From assembly GCA_023168345.1 (NCBI GenBank), contig AP025689.1, positions 3,802,001-3,866,000 of the forward strand: a DNA stretch of 64,000 nucleotides, in the 5' to 3' direction. Position numbers and translations under genes: made by a program. This DNA comes from Lysinibacillus sp. PLM2. GTDB taxonomy: Bacteria; Bacillota; Bacilli; Bacillales_A; Planococcaceae. Of this stretch, positions 40,470-54,415 are shown piece after piece; within the stretch, counting starts at the first letter, position 1, and each line of letters starts with the position of its first letter. The notes under the pieces were generated by a model, which worked only from the letters and a program-made list of their open reading frames with translations, was not told where the DNA came from and did no database searches.

Positions 40470-41219
40470 TTAGTAATATACCTTTTCTAAATATAAACCA
40501 TAGGGTGGTGCCGTTTTCCCTGCCTTATTGCGATCCATTGACTCAATAACGGCTTTTAAATTACTCGGGTGACGTTTTCCTATGCCGACTTCCCAAAGTG
40601 TCCCTGCAATGATTCTAACCATGTTATATAGAAATCCATTTCCTTCGATGACCATGTGAAGTTCATCTTGATGCCACTCGAACTCAAGAGAGTGAACGGT
40701 GCGAACTTTATCAACAACACTTGTATTAGCTGCACAGAAGCATGAAAAATCATGTGTACCCAATATATGATTTGCAGCAGCCTTCATCATGCTAGTATCG
40801 GGTTTAACTCCATTTGTGTCGACCGTATAATTTCTTCTAAATGGACTTTGAACATCCTCGCAATTCCAAATATATCGATACCTTTTGCCTTTAACACTAA
40901 ATCGTGCATGAAAGTCACCTGAAACTTCTTCCACGTCTAAAACACGAATATCGCGTGGCAATTGAACATTTAATGCTTTTTGATATCGTTCGACCGGTAT
41001 GGATAAATTTGTATCAAAATGAATGACTTGTCCAGTTGCATGTACCTTTGAATCAGTTCGACCACTTGCGGTCACTCGAATCTTTTGACCTTTATGCATT
41101 TTCGTTAATACATTTTCTAATTCAAGCTGTACTGTCCGCTCTCCTGGCTGAACCTGATAACCCGAAAAACTTGTCCCATCATAACTAATCGTCGCTTTTA
41201 AACGGCGCAAACCATTCAC
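40470..41219 (-). CDS. truA: tRNA pseudouridine(38-40) synthase TruA
   Basis: 249 residues. ATISYDGTSFSGYQVQP and ASGRTDSKVHATGQV (catalytic Asp in GRTDxxVHA, near 52) are diagnostic, as is GNGFLYNMVRIIAGTL. It modifies the anticodon arm of many tRNAs. It lies 5 bases after ecfT and is last in the ecfA1-ecfA2-ecfT-truA run. Confidence 0.97.
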   Translation of the reverse strand: MNGLRRLKATISYDGTSFSGYQVQPGERTVQLELENVLTKMHKGQKIRVTASGRTDSKVHATGQVIHFDTNLSIPVERYQKALNVQLPRDIRVLDVEEVSGDFHARFSVKGKRYRYIWNCEDVQSPFRRNYTVDTNGVKPDTSMMKAAANHILGTHDFSCFCAANTSVVDKVRTVHSLEFEWHQDELHMVIEGNGFLYNMVRIIAGTLWEVGIGKRHPSNLKAVIESMDRNKAGKTAPPYGLYLEKVYY

Positions 41220-41224
41220 CTCTT

Positions 41225-42022
41225 TTAGTCACGCAAGAATATTAGAAGAGCTGTCAGCACTACTAATATTAAAATACTTACTGTATCGCGCCAGTCCCAT
41301 TTAAGTTTTCGATAACGTGTACGGCCTTCTCCACCTCGATATCCACGTACCTCCATTGCAGTAGCTAAATCCTCAGCACGTTTAAAGGCACTAACAAACA
41401 ACGGAACTAGTAAAGGAACTACAGCCTTGATTCGATCCTTAAGTGGTCCAGCACTTAAATCCGATCCACGGGCCATTTGCGCCTTCATAATTTTATCTGT
41501 TTCATCCATTAACGTTGGGATGAATCGAAGAGCGATAGACATCATTAATGCCAATTCATGTACAGGCAATTTAATCTTTTTCAAAGGATTTAACAATACT
41601 TCCAAACCGTCTGTGATCGAAATTGGGGAAGTAGTTAATGTTAATATCGAAGTTATAAACACTAATACAACAAATCGAATGGAAATAAAGATCCCTTGTC
41701 GTAACCCTTCCTCATACACTTGGAAGAATCCAAGCTCAAAGATAATATTCCCCTCTCTTGTGAAGAAGATATGAATGAGGAAAGTAAACACTAATAATAT
41801 CAGTACTGGCTTTAAACCATTAATTAAAAAATATAAACGAATCCGGGACATCAATATAACAAATAGTGTAAAGACTAATAATAGTACATATGTGACAGTA
41901 TTATTAGCAATAAAAACAATGATTATATAGGCAAAAACAAAAATCAATTTCGAACGGGGATCTAACAAATGAACGAACGAGTCCCCCGGGATATAACGAC
42001 CGAAGATCATTTTCTCCATCAT
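41225..42022 (-). CDS. ecfT: ECF transporter transmembrane subunit EcfT
   Basis: 265 residues with five to six hydrophobic helices and the coupling motifs ARGSDLSAGPL and VRGYRGGEGRTRYRKL (the paired Ala-Arg-Gly-type signatures that contact the ATPases). It transmits ATP hydrolysis to vitamin-binding S components. Its ATG overlaps the ecfA2 stop by four bases. Confidence 0.95.
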   Translation of the reverse strand: MMEKMIFGRYIPGDSFVHLLDPRSKLIFVFAYIIIVFIANNTVTYVLLLVFTLFVILMSRIRLYFLINGLKPVLILLVFTFLIHIFFTREGNIIFELGFFQVYEEGLRQGIFISIRFVVLVFITSILTLTTSPISITDGLEVLLNPLKKIKLPVHELALMMSIALRFIPTLMDETDKIMKAQMARGSDLSAGPLKDRIKAVVPLLVPLFVSAFKRAEDLATAMEVRGYRGGEGRTRYRKLKWDWRDTVSILILVVLTALLIFLRD

Positions 42023-42891
42023 TGCTGATCACGCCCTTTCTTAAGAGCGTAGGCAATTTCTGCTGCCAGTTCCTCTTCAGTTAAACATACTTTAGGAAGT
42101 GTTGTACCCATCATCTTTTCGATTTTATGTTGGAATTTCACAATACGTGGTAATTCTAATCGATAGCTTTCTAATGTTTCTGCATCTGCAAAAATTTCTC
42201 GAGGTGAACCAGTCAATACACAACGGCCTTCATGCATGATAGCAAGATTATCTGCATATCGAGCTGCATCTTCCATGCTATGCGTAACAAGTATTGTTGT
42301 AAGACCTTGTTCTTTATGGAGCTCATAGAACATATCCATAATTTCTTTTTGTCCTCGTGGATCAAGGCCAGCTGTTGGCTCGTCCAAAACAATCACTTCA
42401 GGATCCATCGCAAGAACACCAGCAATTGCAACTCTTCGCATTTGACCACCAGATAAATCAAAAGGAGATTTATCTAAAACTGTTTCTGGTAATCCTACAA
42501 GTTGAATTAATTCCCTTGCTCTTTTTTCAGCTTCTTCCTCTGAAACACCAAAATTCATAGGGCCAAACATAATATCCTTTAACACTGTTTCTTCAAACAA
42601 TTGGTGTTCAGGAAACTGAAAAACAATTCCAACTTTTTGTCGTATTGGCTTTAAATCCTTTGCTTTTTTCCCGGCAACAATGACACGTTCACCCAGATGC
42701 ACTTCGCCTTTAGAAGGTTTAAGAAGCCCGTTAAAGTGCTGTAAAATAGTTGATTTACCCGAACCCGTATGTCCTATAATAGCCTGATATGTTTTACTTG
42801 GTATTTCTAAATCTACATCAAATAAGGCATATTTCTCAAATGGCGTACCTATTGAATATGCGTAGCTTACTTGTTGAAGTTTGATGTCCAT
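42019..42891 (-). CDS. ecfA2: ECF transporter ATPase EcfA2
   Basis: 290 residues. IGHTGSGKSTIL, Q-loop FPEHQLFEETV, signature LSGGQMRRVAIAG, Walker B VIVLDEPTAGLDP and switch His in LVTHSMED. Second ATPase of the general energy-coupling factor that powers uptake of several vitamins. The start lies within the end of ecfA1 (25-base overlap), so translation is coupled. Confidence 0.96.
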   Translation of the reverse strand: MDIKLQQVSYAYSIGTPFEKYALFDVDLEIPSKTYQAIIGHTGSGKSTILQHFNGLLKPSKGEVHLGERVIVAGKKAKDLKPIRQKVGIVFQFPEHQLFEETVLKDIMFGPMNFGVSEEEAEKRARELIQLVGLPETVLDKSPFDLSGGQMRRVAIAGVLAMDPEVIVLDEPTAGLDPRGQKEIMDMFYELHKEQGLTTILVTHSMEDAARYADNLAIMHEGRCVLTGSPREIFADAETLESYRLELPRIVKFQHKIEKMMGTTLPKVCLTEEELAAEIAYALKKGRDQQ

Positions 42892-43712
42892 AGGTCATTC
42901 ACCAACTCTTCTTCTGTCATATGTTCTCCGACTAATTCAACACCATTTGATTTCAGTAATTTCGTCATTCTCATCGCAAATGGTAATTCAAGTCCAAATT
43001 CTATCAGCTTATCGCCTAATGCAAAGATCTCTTCTGGAGTCCCCTCTGCATACTTTTTCCCGTCATTCATAAACAAAATGCGATCAGCAAGCAACGCTTC
43101 TTCCACATCATGTGTAATGGACAACACCGTTAGTCCGATATCTTCCCGTAATACACGCACAGTCTGCAATACCTCGTCACGCCCTTGAGGATCTAGCATT
43201 GCCGTAGCTTCATCTAATATCAATATTTTAGGTCGCATTGCAAGTGCTCCCGCAATTGCCACTCGTTGTTTTTGACCACCCGACAAATGGTGTGGCTCAT
43301 GATTTAAAAACTTGTCCATTTTCACTTGTTTTAAAGAGTGATGAACACGTTCCACCATATCTTCATAAGGGACGCCATTATTCTCTAAAGCAAATGCAAC
43401 ATCGTCCTGTACGGTAGCTCCTACAAATTGATTATCTGGATTTTGAAAAACCATTCCGATTTGGGAGCGTGTTTCCCATAAATTCTCTTCTGTTAATATA
43501 TTGCTCATCACACGTACTTCTCCTTCTTGTGGGAAAAGTAGGCCTGAAAGAATTTTTACCATCGTAGACTTACCTGAACCATTATGTCCAACAATAGAAA
43601 TCCATTCACCTTCATTTATAGAAAATGATACATTTTGGACCGCTTTTCGTGCATCTTCTTTCTCAGGTGTATATGTAAAACTTACATTATTAAACGATAA
43701 AATTTCTCGCAC
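42867..43712 (-). CDS. ecfA1: ECF transporter ATPase EcfA1
   Basis: 281 residues. VGHNGSGKSTMVK, FQNPDNQFVGATV, LSGGQKQRVAIAGAL and ILDEATAMLDPQG identify the ECF ATPase. The GTG at 43712 lies 9 bases after GAGGAG and is preferred over the TTG at 43718, which is 3 bases from it. It heads the ecf operon, preceded by a 560-base leader region with competing hairpins. Confidence 0.95.
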   Translation of the reverse strand: MREILSFNNVSFTYTPEKEDARKAVQNVSFSINEGEWISIVGHNGSGKSTMVKILSGLLFPQEGEVRVMSNILTEENLWETRSQIGMVFQNPDNQFVGATVQDDVAFALENNGVPYEDMVERVHHSLKQVKMDKFLNHEPHHLSGGQKQRVAIAGALAMRPKILILDEATAMLDPQGRDEVLQTVRVLREDIGLTVLSITHDVEEALLADRILFMNDGKKYAEGTPEEIFALGDKLIEFGLELPFAMRMTKLLKSNGVELVGEHMTEEELVNDLWTSNFNK

Positions 43713-43907
43713 CTTCAAAATCTCCTCTCAACTTGCTCAACTACTAAATTACACTGTTTTTCACATGATTGCCACCAGCAATCGTATGAAATAACAAACA
43801 CTACACATATACAAAAATAAGGTACGTTTGAAAATATAGGAATAAATAAAAATCCAACATTAAACGTATCTTATTTTTAGATATGTATGAAATTAAAAAT
43901 AGTAGAC

Positions 43908-44046
43908 ATTCTATTACCTTGGTATTCTTTACCAAGGAATAAGAGAATAAAAAAGCGCGCACCTCATTCAGAGAAATGCGCTATTACAACATTTAAATAT
44001 TAGAATTTGGCTGCTCATTTCCAAATTCTACAGAATGAGGTGCACC
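43908..44046 (-). promoter_or_regulatory. Structured leader upstream of ecfA1 (possible termination switch)
   Basis: On the minus strand a terminator-like hairpin (GCGCA...TGCGC, 43957-43981) is followed by TTTTTT (43949-43954). Its 3' arm GAATGAGGTGC (43959-43969) is also perfectly complementary over 11 bases to an upstream copy at 44033-44043. Between them sits an 8-bp hairpin AGAATTTG/CAAATTCT (44002-44029). Pairing with the upstream copy would open the terminator. A CCTTGGT/ACCAAGG hairpin follows (43918-43938). Confidence 0.5.
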
Positions 44047-44216
44047 AGAGCTAGACGAGACGTTAATCCACTGGATTCGCTCATTTAAACGCTCTAAGCC
44101 ATTTTATTGTCGTATAAATCATTAATGAATAACTTGAATCATCTCTTAATTGAGAAAAATACAATGTTTTGCATATACTCCGTCACTTAACATAAGTTAA
44201 TTAAAAAGTATATAAA

Positions 44217-44257
44217 GAGAGGTGCCTTAGTTCAACCGGTGAACCGGACACCCTCTA
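44217..44257 (-). terminator. Alpha-operon terminator after rplQ
   Basis: GAGGGTGTCC / GGCACCTC stem with an internal CCGGTTCACCGG, followed by TCTTT on the minus strand, 22 bases after the rplQ stop. Confidence 0.75.
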
Positions 44258-44278
44258 AGCCTACAGCTAATAATGAAA

Positions 44279-44659
44279 TTAAACTAATTCGATTACTACT
44301 ACAGGCGCACCGTCACCACGGCGAGGTCCTACTTTAAGGATACGAGTGTAACCACCTTGACGATCAGCATAGCGTGGTGCTACATCATCAAATAACTTTT
44401 GAAGTGCAAATGAAGTTGATTCATTACCATTCTCATCAGTTGTAGTTGCTACTTCACGACGAATGAATGCAGCAGCTTGACGACGAGCATGTAAATCTCC
44501 ACGTTTACCTAAAGTAATCATTTTTTCAACTACAGAACGTAATTCTTTCGCACGTGCTTCAGTAGTTTCAATGCGCTCGTTTACGATTAAGTCAGTAGCT
44601 AAATCGCGTAATAACGCTTTACGTTGAGAACTTGTACGGCCAAGTTTTCTGTAACCCAT
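44279..44659 (-). CDS. rplQ: 50S ribosomal protein L17
   Basis: 126 residues: [25 protein letters not shown] and [11 protein letters not shown]-like [21 protein letters not shown] at the end. Last gene of the alpha operon, 44 bases after rpoA. Confidence 0.98.
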   Translation of the reverse strand: MGYRKLGRTSSQRKALLRDLATDLIVNERIETTEARAKELRSVVEKMITLGKRGDLHARRQAAAFIRREVATTTDENGNESTSFALQKLFDDVAPRYADRQGGYTRILKVGPRRGDGAPVVVIELV

Positions 44660-44703
44660 GGATGTTCCCTCCTTTATATGTTTCTTATCTAGAAAAGTAT
44701 TGC

Positions 44704-45648
44704 TTAGTCTTCTTTACGTAATCCTAAACCAAGCTCTTCTAATTTCGCTTTTACTTCTTCTAGTGACTTACGACCAAGGTTACGCACTTTCATCATGTCA
44801 TCTTCAGACTTGTTTGCAAGTTCTAGTACCGTATTGATACCAGCACGTTTTAAACAGTTGTAAGAACGAACAGAAAGATCAAGTTCTTCGATAGTCATTT
44901 CTAAAACTTTTTCTTTTTGATCTTCTTCTTTTTCGACCATGATTTCAGCTGTTTGCGCTTCGTTCGTTAATCCTACGAAGATATTAAGGTGCTCAGTTAA
45001 AATTTTTGCTCCGAGCGAAATCGCCTCTTTTGGACCAATGCTTCCATCAGTCCACACATCAAGTGAAAGCTTATCGAAGTCAGAGTTTTGACCAACACGA
45101 GTGTTTTCTACTTGGAAATTAACGCGTGAAACTGGAGTGTAAATAGAGTCGATCGGGATCACGCCGATAGGAAGATCTTCACGTTTGTTTTGATCAGCAG
45201 GAGTGTATCCACGGCCACGTCGAGCATACATGCGCATGCGCAGATGACCATTTTTTGCGATTGTTGCAATATATAGATCTGGATTTAAAATTTCAACGTC
45301 ACTATCGTGAGTTATATCAGCAGCAGTTACTACTGCATCACCTTTCACATCAATCTCAATAACTTTTTCTTCGTCAGAGTAGATTTTAAGTGCAAGCTTT
45401 TTGATATTCAAAATAATTGAAGCAACATCTTCAACTACACCTTCAACAGTAGAGAATTCATGTAATACTCCATCAATTTGGATGGATGTTACAGCAGCTC
45501 CAGGTAGTGAAGATAGAAGGATACGACGTAAAGAATTACCCAAAGTGTTTCCATACCCGCGTTCAAGCGGTTCAACAACAAACTTACCATATTTGGAATC
45601 TTCGCTGATCTCCACAGTTTCAATCTTTGGTTTTTCAATTTCGATCAT
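44704..45648 (-). CDS. rpoA: DNA-directed RNA polymerase subunit alpha
   Basis: 314 residues. N-terminal assembly domain ([28 protein letters not shown]) and C-terminal UP-element/activator-binding domain ([48 protein letters not shown]) joined by an acidic linker. Alpha operon gene between rpsK and rplQ. Confidence 0.99.
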   Translation of the reverse strand: MIEIEKPKIETVEISEDSKYGKFVVEPLERGYGNTLGNSLRRILLSSLPGAAVTSIQIDGVLHEFSTVEGVVEDVASIILNIKKLALKIYSDEEKVIEIDVKGDAVVTAADITHDSDVEILNPDLYIATIAKNGHLRMRMYARRGRGYTPADQNKREDLPIGVIPIDSIYTPVSRVNFQVENTRVGQNSDFDKLSLDVWTDGSIGPKEAISLGAKILTEHLNIFVGLTNEAQTAEIMVEKEEDQKEKVLEMTIEELDLSVRSYNCLKRAGINTVLELANKSEDDMMKVRNLGRKSLEEVKAKLEELGLGLRKED

Positions 45649-45768
45649 TCAATTTACCCTCCTTCAAAACATCGAATGTATTAGGTTCATACCATCATAT
45701 ACTACTATAATTGCACAACTTTACATTTTGTACAAAGATGATGTACTCAAAATCTTGAGATGCACCCA

Positions 45769-46179
<411 letters not shown>

Positions 46180-46182
46180 TTA

Positions 46183-46548
46183 TTATTTTTTCTTGTTCGC
46201 TACAGTTTTACGAGGACCTTTACGCGTACGCGCATTATTTTTCGTATTTTGACCACGAACAGGTAAGCCACGACGGTGACGGATACCACGGAATGAACCG
46301 ATTTCCATTAAACGTTTGATGTTTAATGAGATTTCACGACGTAAGTCACCTTCAACTTTGTATTTATCTAATTGTTCACGAATACGGTTTAATTCATCTT
46401 CAGTAAGATCGCGCACGCGAGTATCTTCAGATACATTAGCAGCAGCTAATACTTTTTGAGATGTAGTTTTACCGATACCGTAAATGTAAGTTAATGAAAT
46501 TACAACGCGTTTATCGCGAGGAATATCAACACCAGCAATACGTGCCAT
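46183..46548 (-). CDS. rpsM: 30S ribosomal protein S13
   Basis: 121 residues, complete: [52 protein letters not shown]. Forms the A-site finger bridge. 23 bases after rpmJ. Confidence 0.98.
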   Translation of the reverse strand: MARIAGVDIPRDKRVVISLTYIYGIGKTTSQKVLAAANVSEDTRVRDLTEDELNRIREQLDKYKVEGDLRREISLNIKRLMEIGSFRGIRHRRGLPVRGQNTKNNARTRKGPRKTVANKKK

Positions 46549-46571
46549 TGTATATGTGCACCTCCTTTAAG

Positions 46572-46685
<114 letters not shown>

Positions 46686-46722
46686 CTAACCCAACCTCCT
46701 TAATAGTCCGGAGTGCAAAAGA

Positions 46723-46941
46723 TTATTTAAAACGGTATGTGATACGACCGCGAGTTAAATCGTAAGGAGATAACTCAATAGTAACCTTATCTCCAGGTAA
46801 AATTCTGATAAAATGCATACGAATCTTTCCAGATACGTGTGCTAGAATCGTGTGCCCATTTTCTAATTCTACCTTAAACATCGCGTTTGGCAAAGTCTCA
46901 ACAACTGTTCCTTCGACTTCAATTACATCGTCTTTCGCCAT
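46723..46941 (-). CDS. infA: Translation initiation factor IF-1
   Basis: 72 residues: [26 protein letters not shown] and the OB-fold end [11 protein letters not shown]. The ATG at 46941 is used (GGGAG 9 bases upstream) rather than an adjacent in-frame TTG. Separated from adk by the decayed map gene. Confidence 0.98.
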   Translation of the reverse strand: MAKDDVIEVEGTVVETLPNAMFKVELENGHTILAHVSGKIRMHFIRILPGDKVTIELSPYDLTRGRITYRFK

Positions 46942-46984
46942 CAACCCTGTCTCCCTTCTATATGCAATTTGTGATTCTCAAATC

Positions 46985-47350
46985 CATCATAGAGAATCCA
47001 TCCAACTGTGTTCTTCCAAAATAGAAGCAACTCCATTAACATATGCTTGGATTGTATGAGAGATGTTCGAAAGACGCTCGTCTGGTTTCGCTTCACACAA
47101 TCCACGGAAAGAACAGATCCGGTTACGGAAACTGTAATCCTTTTTGTTTAACGATAGCCGGAATGTCTTGGATGAGAGATTCATACCCGTTTACACAGAT
47201 GCTTCCACGAAACCCTTAACACACTTTCTTAAGTGTCATTCTTATAAAGCATTACACTTACAAATAGTGTATATCGGGCACAATATGCTTTTGCAACTCT
47301 CAAGTTTGTGTACGTTGTTGCACCGCAGTTCTCGCGCGAAAAGCAATTTA
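46985..47350 (-). pseudogene. map: Decayed methionine aminopeptidase gene
   Basis: The minus strand between adk and infA, where map normally lies, keeps scattered fragments of methionine aminopeptidase: ELQKHIVP (about 47300), CFIRM, GFRGSICV (about 47200), then in a shifted frame EAKPDERLSNISHTIQAYV (about 47040-47095). Several in-frame stops and frameshifts break it, and the catalytic C-terminal half with its metal ligands is absent. It cannot be functional, so the essential activity must be supplied elsewhere in the genome. Confidence 0.78.
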
Positions 47351-47370
47351 TATTCGCCTAATGCCGGGTA

Positions 47371-49389
<2,019 letters not shown>

Positions 49390-49390
<1 letters not shown>

Positions 49391-49830
49391 TAAATCACCT
49401 CTGTTGTTCCACCGGCATTTTCAATTGCTTCTTTAGCCGATGCAGAGAACTTATGAGCTTTTACAGTTAGCTTTTTGTTAAGTGTTCCGTTACCTAACAC
49501 TTTAACACCAGCTTTTTCATTGCTCACTACACCAGTTTCCACTAATAATGCAGGTGTTACTTCAACGCCATCTTCAAAACGATTTAAAGTATCAATGTTC
49601 ACGATAGCGTATTCTTTACGGTTGATGTTCGTAAAGCCGCGTTTTGGTAAACGACGGAATAGTGGGTTTTGACCACCTTCAAATCCAGGACGAACTCCTC
49701 CGCCTGAACGGGCGTTTTGACCTTTGTGACCTTTACCTGCAGTTTTACCGTTACCAGAACCGATACCACGTCCAACACGGTTACGCTCTTTACGTGATCC
49801 TTCTGCTGGTTTTAACTCATGAAGTTTCAT
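49390..49830 (-). CDS. rplO: 50S ribosomal protein L15
   Basis: 146 residues: [38 protein letters not shown] and [18 protein letters not shown]. Its last base is shared with the secY start, so the two are coupled. Confidence 0.98.
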
Positions 49831-49864
49831 ATGGTGGCACCTCCTTGTTCATTGTTTAGGGATA

Positions 49865-50047
49865 TTAATTTTCTTTTACAGTAACTAAATGAGCTACTTT
49901 GTCTAGCATACCACGGATAGCTGCGTTGTCAGCGTGTTCCACAGTTTGGTTCATTTTACGTAAACCAAGGGCTTCAGCAATTTTACGTTGCCCTGGTTTC
50001 GTACCGATTAAAGATTTAGTAAGGGTGATTTCTAATTTGTTTGCCAT
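49865..50047 (-). CDS. rpmD: 50S ribosomal protein L30
   Basis: 60 residues: [49 protein letters not shown]. Spc operon, 13 bases after rpsE. Confidence 0.97.
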   Translation of the reverse strand: MANKLEITLTKSLIGTKPGQRKIAEALGLRKMNQTVEHADNAAIRGMLDKVAHLVTVKEN

Positions 50048-50060
50048 TTTGATTCCCCCC

Positions 50061-50561
50061 TTATCCTAATAATTCTTCCACTGATTTACCGCGAAGTTTT
50101 GCAACGTCCTCTGCGCGTTTAAGTTCTTTTAAACCTGATACAGTTGCACGAACCATATTAATAGGTGTATTTGAACCTAGTGATTTTGAAAGAATATCAG
50201 TAATACCAGCAAGTTCTAGTACGGCACGTACTGGACCACCAGCGATAACTCCTGTACCAGCTGATGCAGGTTTAATTAAGATTTTACCTGCGCCAAAGCG
50301 ACCGTGCACTTCGTGTGGAGTTGTTCCACCAACACGTGGTACTTCAATTAAGTTTTTCTTCGCGTCTTCAACAGCTTTTTTGATTGCGTCTGGAACTTCT
50401 TGTGCTTTACCAGTACCGAAACCAACATGACCGTTTTTATCTCCAACAACAACTAGTGCAGAGAAGCGGAAGCGACGTCCACCTTTAACAACCTTAGCAA
50501 CACGGTTGATCGTTACTACGCGTTCTTCAAGTTCAAGTTTGTTTGCGTCAATGCGACTCAT
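50061..50561 (-). CDS. rpsE: 30S ribosomal protein S5
   Basis: 166 residues: [31 protein letters not shown] (the decoding-fidelity loop), [15 protein letters not shown] and the helicase-like C-terminus. 21 bases after rplR. Confidence 0.98.
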   Translation of the reverse strand: MSRIDANKLELEERVVTINRVAKVVKGGRRFRFSALVVVGDKNGHVGFGTGKAQEVPDAIKKAVEDAKKNLIEVPRVGGTTPHEVHGRFGAGKILIKPASAGTGVIAGGPVRAVLELAGITDILSKSLGSNTPINMVRATVSGLKELKRAEDVAKLRGKSVEELLG

Positions 50562-50582
50562 GAAGTATGTCCCTCCTTCTTA

Positions 50583-50942
50583 TTAAAATTCTAAGCCGTT
50601 TTCACGTGCAGCTTCAGCTAAAGCTTTCACACGTCCATGATATAAGTAACCACCGCGGTCAAATACTACAGCAGTAATATTTTTTTCCACAGCACGTTTA
50701 GCGATAATTTCACCGATTTTTGTTGCAGCTTCGATATTGTTACCTGCACCCTCAAAACCTTTTTCTTGAGTTGATGCACTAACAAGAGTTGTTCCTGCAA
50801 CATCATCAATAAGTTGCGCATAGATGTTCTTATTAGAACGGAACACGTTTAAACGTGGACGTTCAGCAGTACCCGTAATTTTAGAACGAACACGCGCATG
50901 ACGTTTTTTACGAACTTGATTTTTATCTTGTTTCGTAATCAC
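50583..50942 (-). CDS. rplR: 50S ribosomal protein L18
   Basis: 119 residues; binds 5S rRNA ([37 protein letters not shown]). The GTG at 50942 follows AAGGAG by 8 bases and is preferred to a GTG three codons earlier that overlaps that site. Confidence 0.97.
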   Translation of the reverse strand: MITKQDKNQVRKKRHARVRSKITGTAERPRLNVFRSNKNIYAQLIDDVAGTTLVSASTQEKGFEGAGNNIEAATKIGEIIAKRAVEKNITAVVFDRGGYLYHGRVKALAEAARENGLEF

Positions 50943-50975
50943 TGAGGTCACTCCTTTCTAATGCCTTAGGCAGCA

Positions 50976-51515
50976 TTATTTACCTGTTTTACCTTCTTTA
51001 CGACGAACGTATTCACCTTCGTAACGGATCCCTTTACCTTTATATGGCTCTGGTGGACGTACGTCACGAATGTTAGATGCTAATGCACCAACACGTTCTT
51101 TACTAATACCTTTAACAACAATCTTTGTGTTTGAAGGAACTTCGACTTCTAAACCTTCTTCTGGTGTGAACTCCACTGGATGTGAGTAACCAACGTTTAG
51201 TACAAGTTTTTTACCTTGTAGTTGCGCACGATAACCGACACCGATAAGTTCTAGTGAACGAGAGAATCCTTCAGAAACACCTGTTACCATGTTAGCTAGT
51301 AACGCACGAGTTGTACCGTGGATTGTACGGTGTTCTTTTGACTCAGAAGGACGAGTTAATGTAATCACGTTACCTTCTTGTTCGATTTTAATATCTTTAT
51401 TGAAAGAGCGAGTAAGTTCGCCTTTTGGACCTTTAACAGTAACAGTGTTATCGTCAGCGATCACTACTGTTACGCCTGCAGGAACCTCAATTGGTTTTTT
51501 ACCTACACGAGACAT
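50976..51515 (-). CDS. rplF: 50S ribosomal protein L6
   Basis: 179 residues: [15 protein letters not shown], the duplicated fold, and the C-terminal [27 protein letters not shown] near the factor-binding site. Confidence 0.98.
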   Translation of the reverse strand: MSRVGKKPIEVPAGVTVVIADDNTVTVKGPKGELTRSFNKDIKIEQEGNVITLTRPSESKEHRTIHGTTRALLANMVTGVSEGFSRSLELIGVGYRAQLQGKKLVLNVGYSHPVEFTPEEGLEVEVPSNTKIVVKGISKERVGALASNIRDVRPPEPYKGKGIRYEGEYVRRKEGKTGK

Positions 51516-51545
51516 TTAGTTGCACCTCCATTCGTTTATAGCGTA

Positions 51546-51944
51546 TTACCAAATGTAAGCTAAGATTTCTCCGCCGATTTGTTTAGCACGTGCTTCTTTG
51601 TCAGTGATAACACCTTGAGAAGTTGATACTAAAGCGATACCTAAGCCATTTAATACTTTTGGTACTTCGTTTGTTTTAGCGTAAACGCGCAAACCAGGTT
51701 TAGAAATACGTTTTAAACCAGTGATAACACGTTCATTATCTTTACCGTATTTTAAGAAGATACGGATAATACCTTGTTTATTGTCTTCAACATACTCTAC
51801 ATCACGGATAAAACCTTCACGCTTTAAGATTTCAGCGATTTGTTTCTTTAAGTTTGAAGCTGGAACTTCTAACTTCTCGTGACGTACCATGTTCGCATTA
51901 CGAATGCGAGTCAGCATATCTGCAATTGGATCAGACATTGTCAT
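51546..51944 (-). CDS. rpsH: 30S ribosomal protein S8
   Basis: 132 residues: [27 protein letters not shown] and [15 protein letters not shown]-like [32 protein letters not shown] lies 9 bases before the first ATG. S8 is a known translational regulator of the spc operon in other bacteria. Confidence 0.98.
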   Translation of the reverse strand: MTMSDPIADMLTRIRNANMVRHEKLEVPASNLKKQIAEILKREGFIRDVEYVEDNKQGIIRIFLKYGKDNERVITGLKRISKPGLRVYAKTNEVPKVLNGLGIALVSTSQGVITDKEARAKQIGGEILAYIW

Positions 51945-51974
51945 TGAATTTTACCTCCTTCCCAAATTAGGGGA

Positions 51975-52178
<204 letters not shown>

Positions 52179-52181
52179 TTA

Positions 52182-52721
52182 TTACTTTTGGAACGGCATA
52201 CCGAATTGTGTCAATAACTCGCGAGCTTCTTCGTCAGAATTCGCAGTCGTTACGATCACGATGTCCATACCGCGTACTTTTGAAACTTTATCGTAATCGA
52301 TTTCAGGGAAAATCAATTGTTCTTTAACACCTAGAGTGTAGTTACCGCGACCATCGAATGCTTTTTTAGAAACACCACGGAAGTCACGTACACGTGGAAG
52401 TGCGATTGAGATTAATTTATCCAAGAATTCATACATGCGGTCACCACGTAAAGTAACTTTTGCTCCGATTGGCATACCTTCACGTAAACGGAATCCAGCG
52501 ATAGATTTTTTCGCTTTCGTTACTACTGGTTTTTGACCTGTGATAATTGTTAGTTCTTCTACAGCAGCGTCTAATGCTTTTGAGTTTTGAACAGCGTCAC
52601 CAACACCCATGTTGATTACGATTTTCTCAACTTTTGGCACTTGCATAACTGATTTATAATTAAATTTGCTCATTAGAGCAGGAGAAACTTCATTTAAATA
52701 TTTATCTTTTAGGCGGCTCAT
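52182..52721 (-). CDS. rplE: 50S ribosomal protein L5
   Basis: 179 residues: [55 protein letters not shown]. Binds 5S rRNA and the P-site tRNA. Confidence 0.98.
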   Translation of the reverse strand: MSRLKDKYLNEVSPALMSKFNYKSVMQVPKVEKIVINMGVGDAVQNSKALDAAVEELTIITGQKPVVTKAKKSIAGFRLREGMPIGAKVTLRGDRMYEFLDKLISIALPRVRDFRGVSKKAFDGRGNYTLGVKEQLIFPEIDYDKVSKVRGMDIVIVTTANSDEEARELLTQFGMPFQK

Positions 52722-52749
52722 GTTTGTACCTCCCTTCTCATATTTCTAA

Positions 52750-53058
52750 TTAGTCGATTACTGCACCTGATTTTTTTGCAACACGAACTTTTTTGCCATC
52801 TTCGATTTTGTAGCCTACGCGAGTCGGCTCGCCAGACTTAGGATCGATTAGCATTACGTTCGAAACGTGGATTGCAGCTTCTTGGCTTACAATACCACCT
52901 TGTGGGTTTAACTGGTTAGGTTTTACGTGTTTTTTAACGATGTTTACACCTTCAACAAGAACGCGATCTTGTTTAGGGAATGCGGCTAATACTACGCCTT
53001 CTTTACCTTTATCTTTACCAGTAATAACTTTTACCTTGTCGCCCTTTTTAACATGCAT
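52750..53058 (-). CDS. rplX: 50S ribosomal protein L24
   Basis: 102 residues from [21 protein letters not shown] (KOW motif). The ATG at 53058 is chosen (GGAGG 11 bases upstream); an upstream in-frame start would add eleven non-family residues. Confidence 0.97.
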   Translation of the reverse strand: MHVKKGDKVKVITGKDKGKEGVVLAAFPKQDRVLVEGVNIVKKHVKPNQLNPQGGIVSQEAAIHVSNVMLIDPKSGEPTRVGYKIEDGKKVRVAKKSGAVID

Positions 53059-53095
53059 TTTGTGTCGCACCTCCTTGATTGGTACTGTCATGAAA

Positions 53096-53464
53096 TTAAA
53101 GAACTTCTGGAGCTAGAGAAACGATTTTCATGAAGTTGCTATCACGTAATTCACGTGCAACAGGTCCAAAAATACGTGTTCCACGAGGTGATTTATCGTC
53201 ACGGATAATAACGCAAGCATTTTCATCAAATTTAATGTAAGTACCATCTTTACGACGTACACCTGATTTAGTACGAACGACAACAGCCTTTACAACGTCA
53301 CCTTTTTTGACAACGCCCCCTGGTGTTGCTTTCTTAACTGTACACACGACGATATCGCCGATGTTCGCAGTTTTGCGTCCAGAACCACCAAGTACTTTGA
53401 TTGTTAATACTTCACGAGCACCTGAGTTGTCAGCAACTTTCATACGACTTTCTTGTTGGATCAT
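53096..53464 (-). CDS. rplN: 50S ribosomal protein L14
   Basis: 122 residues: [31 protein letters not shown] and [14 protein letters not shown]. First gene of the spc section, 42 bases after rpsQ. Confidence 0.98.
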   Translation of the reverse strand: MIQQESRMKVADNSGAREVLTIKVLGGSGRKTANIGDIVVCTVKKATPGGVVKKGDVVKAVVVRTKSGVRRKDGTYIKFDENACVIIRDDKSPRGTRIFGPVARELRDSNFMKIVSLAPEVL

Positions 53465-53506
53465 TTAAGGTTACCTCCCTTCGGAATTGGTTTTCCGAAA
53501 ATGTTA

Positions 53507-53770
53507 TTAAATAATAACCGCTTTTTCTACGATTTCCACTAGACGGAAACGCTTAGTAGCTGAAAGTGGGCGAGTCTCCATGATACGTACGATATCACCG
53601 ATTTTCGCTTCGTTTAATTCATCATGAGCTTTGAATTTTTTAGAGTACTTTACACGTTTACCGTATAATTTATGTTTTTTATAAGTTTCAACAAGAACAG
53701 TTACTGTTTTGTCCATTTTGTCAGAAACAACACGGCCTGTGTAAACTTTGCGCTGGTTACGCTCAGTCAT
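53507..53770 (-). CDS. rpsQ: 30S ribosomal protein S17
   Basis: 87 residues: [27 protein letters not shown] and the OB-fold end. 18 bases after rpmC. Confidence 0.98.
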   Translation of the reverse strand: MTERNQRKVYTGRVVSDKMDKTVTVLVETYKKHKLYGKRVKYSKKFKAHDELNEAKIGDIVRIMETRPLSATKRFRLVEIVEKAVII

Positions 53771-53788
53771 ACTTTCGAACCTCCTTTA

Positions 53789-54413
<625 letters not shown>

Positions 54414-54415
54414 AA

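Noticed and set aside
43949-44278. T-box leader before ecfA1
   Set aside because: The conserved T-box bulge sequence (GGGTGG-type) is not present; only generic competing hairpins are seen.
46987-47184. A 65-codon open frame as a possible new small gene
   Set aside because: Part of it (KPDERLSNISHTIQ) is the remnant of map; the rest is out of frame with family homology.
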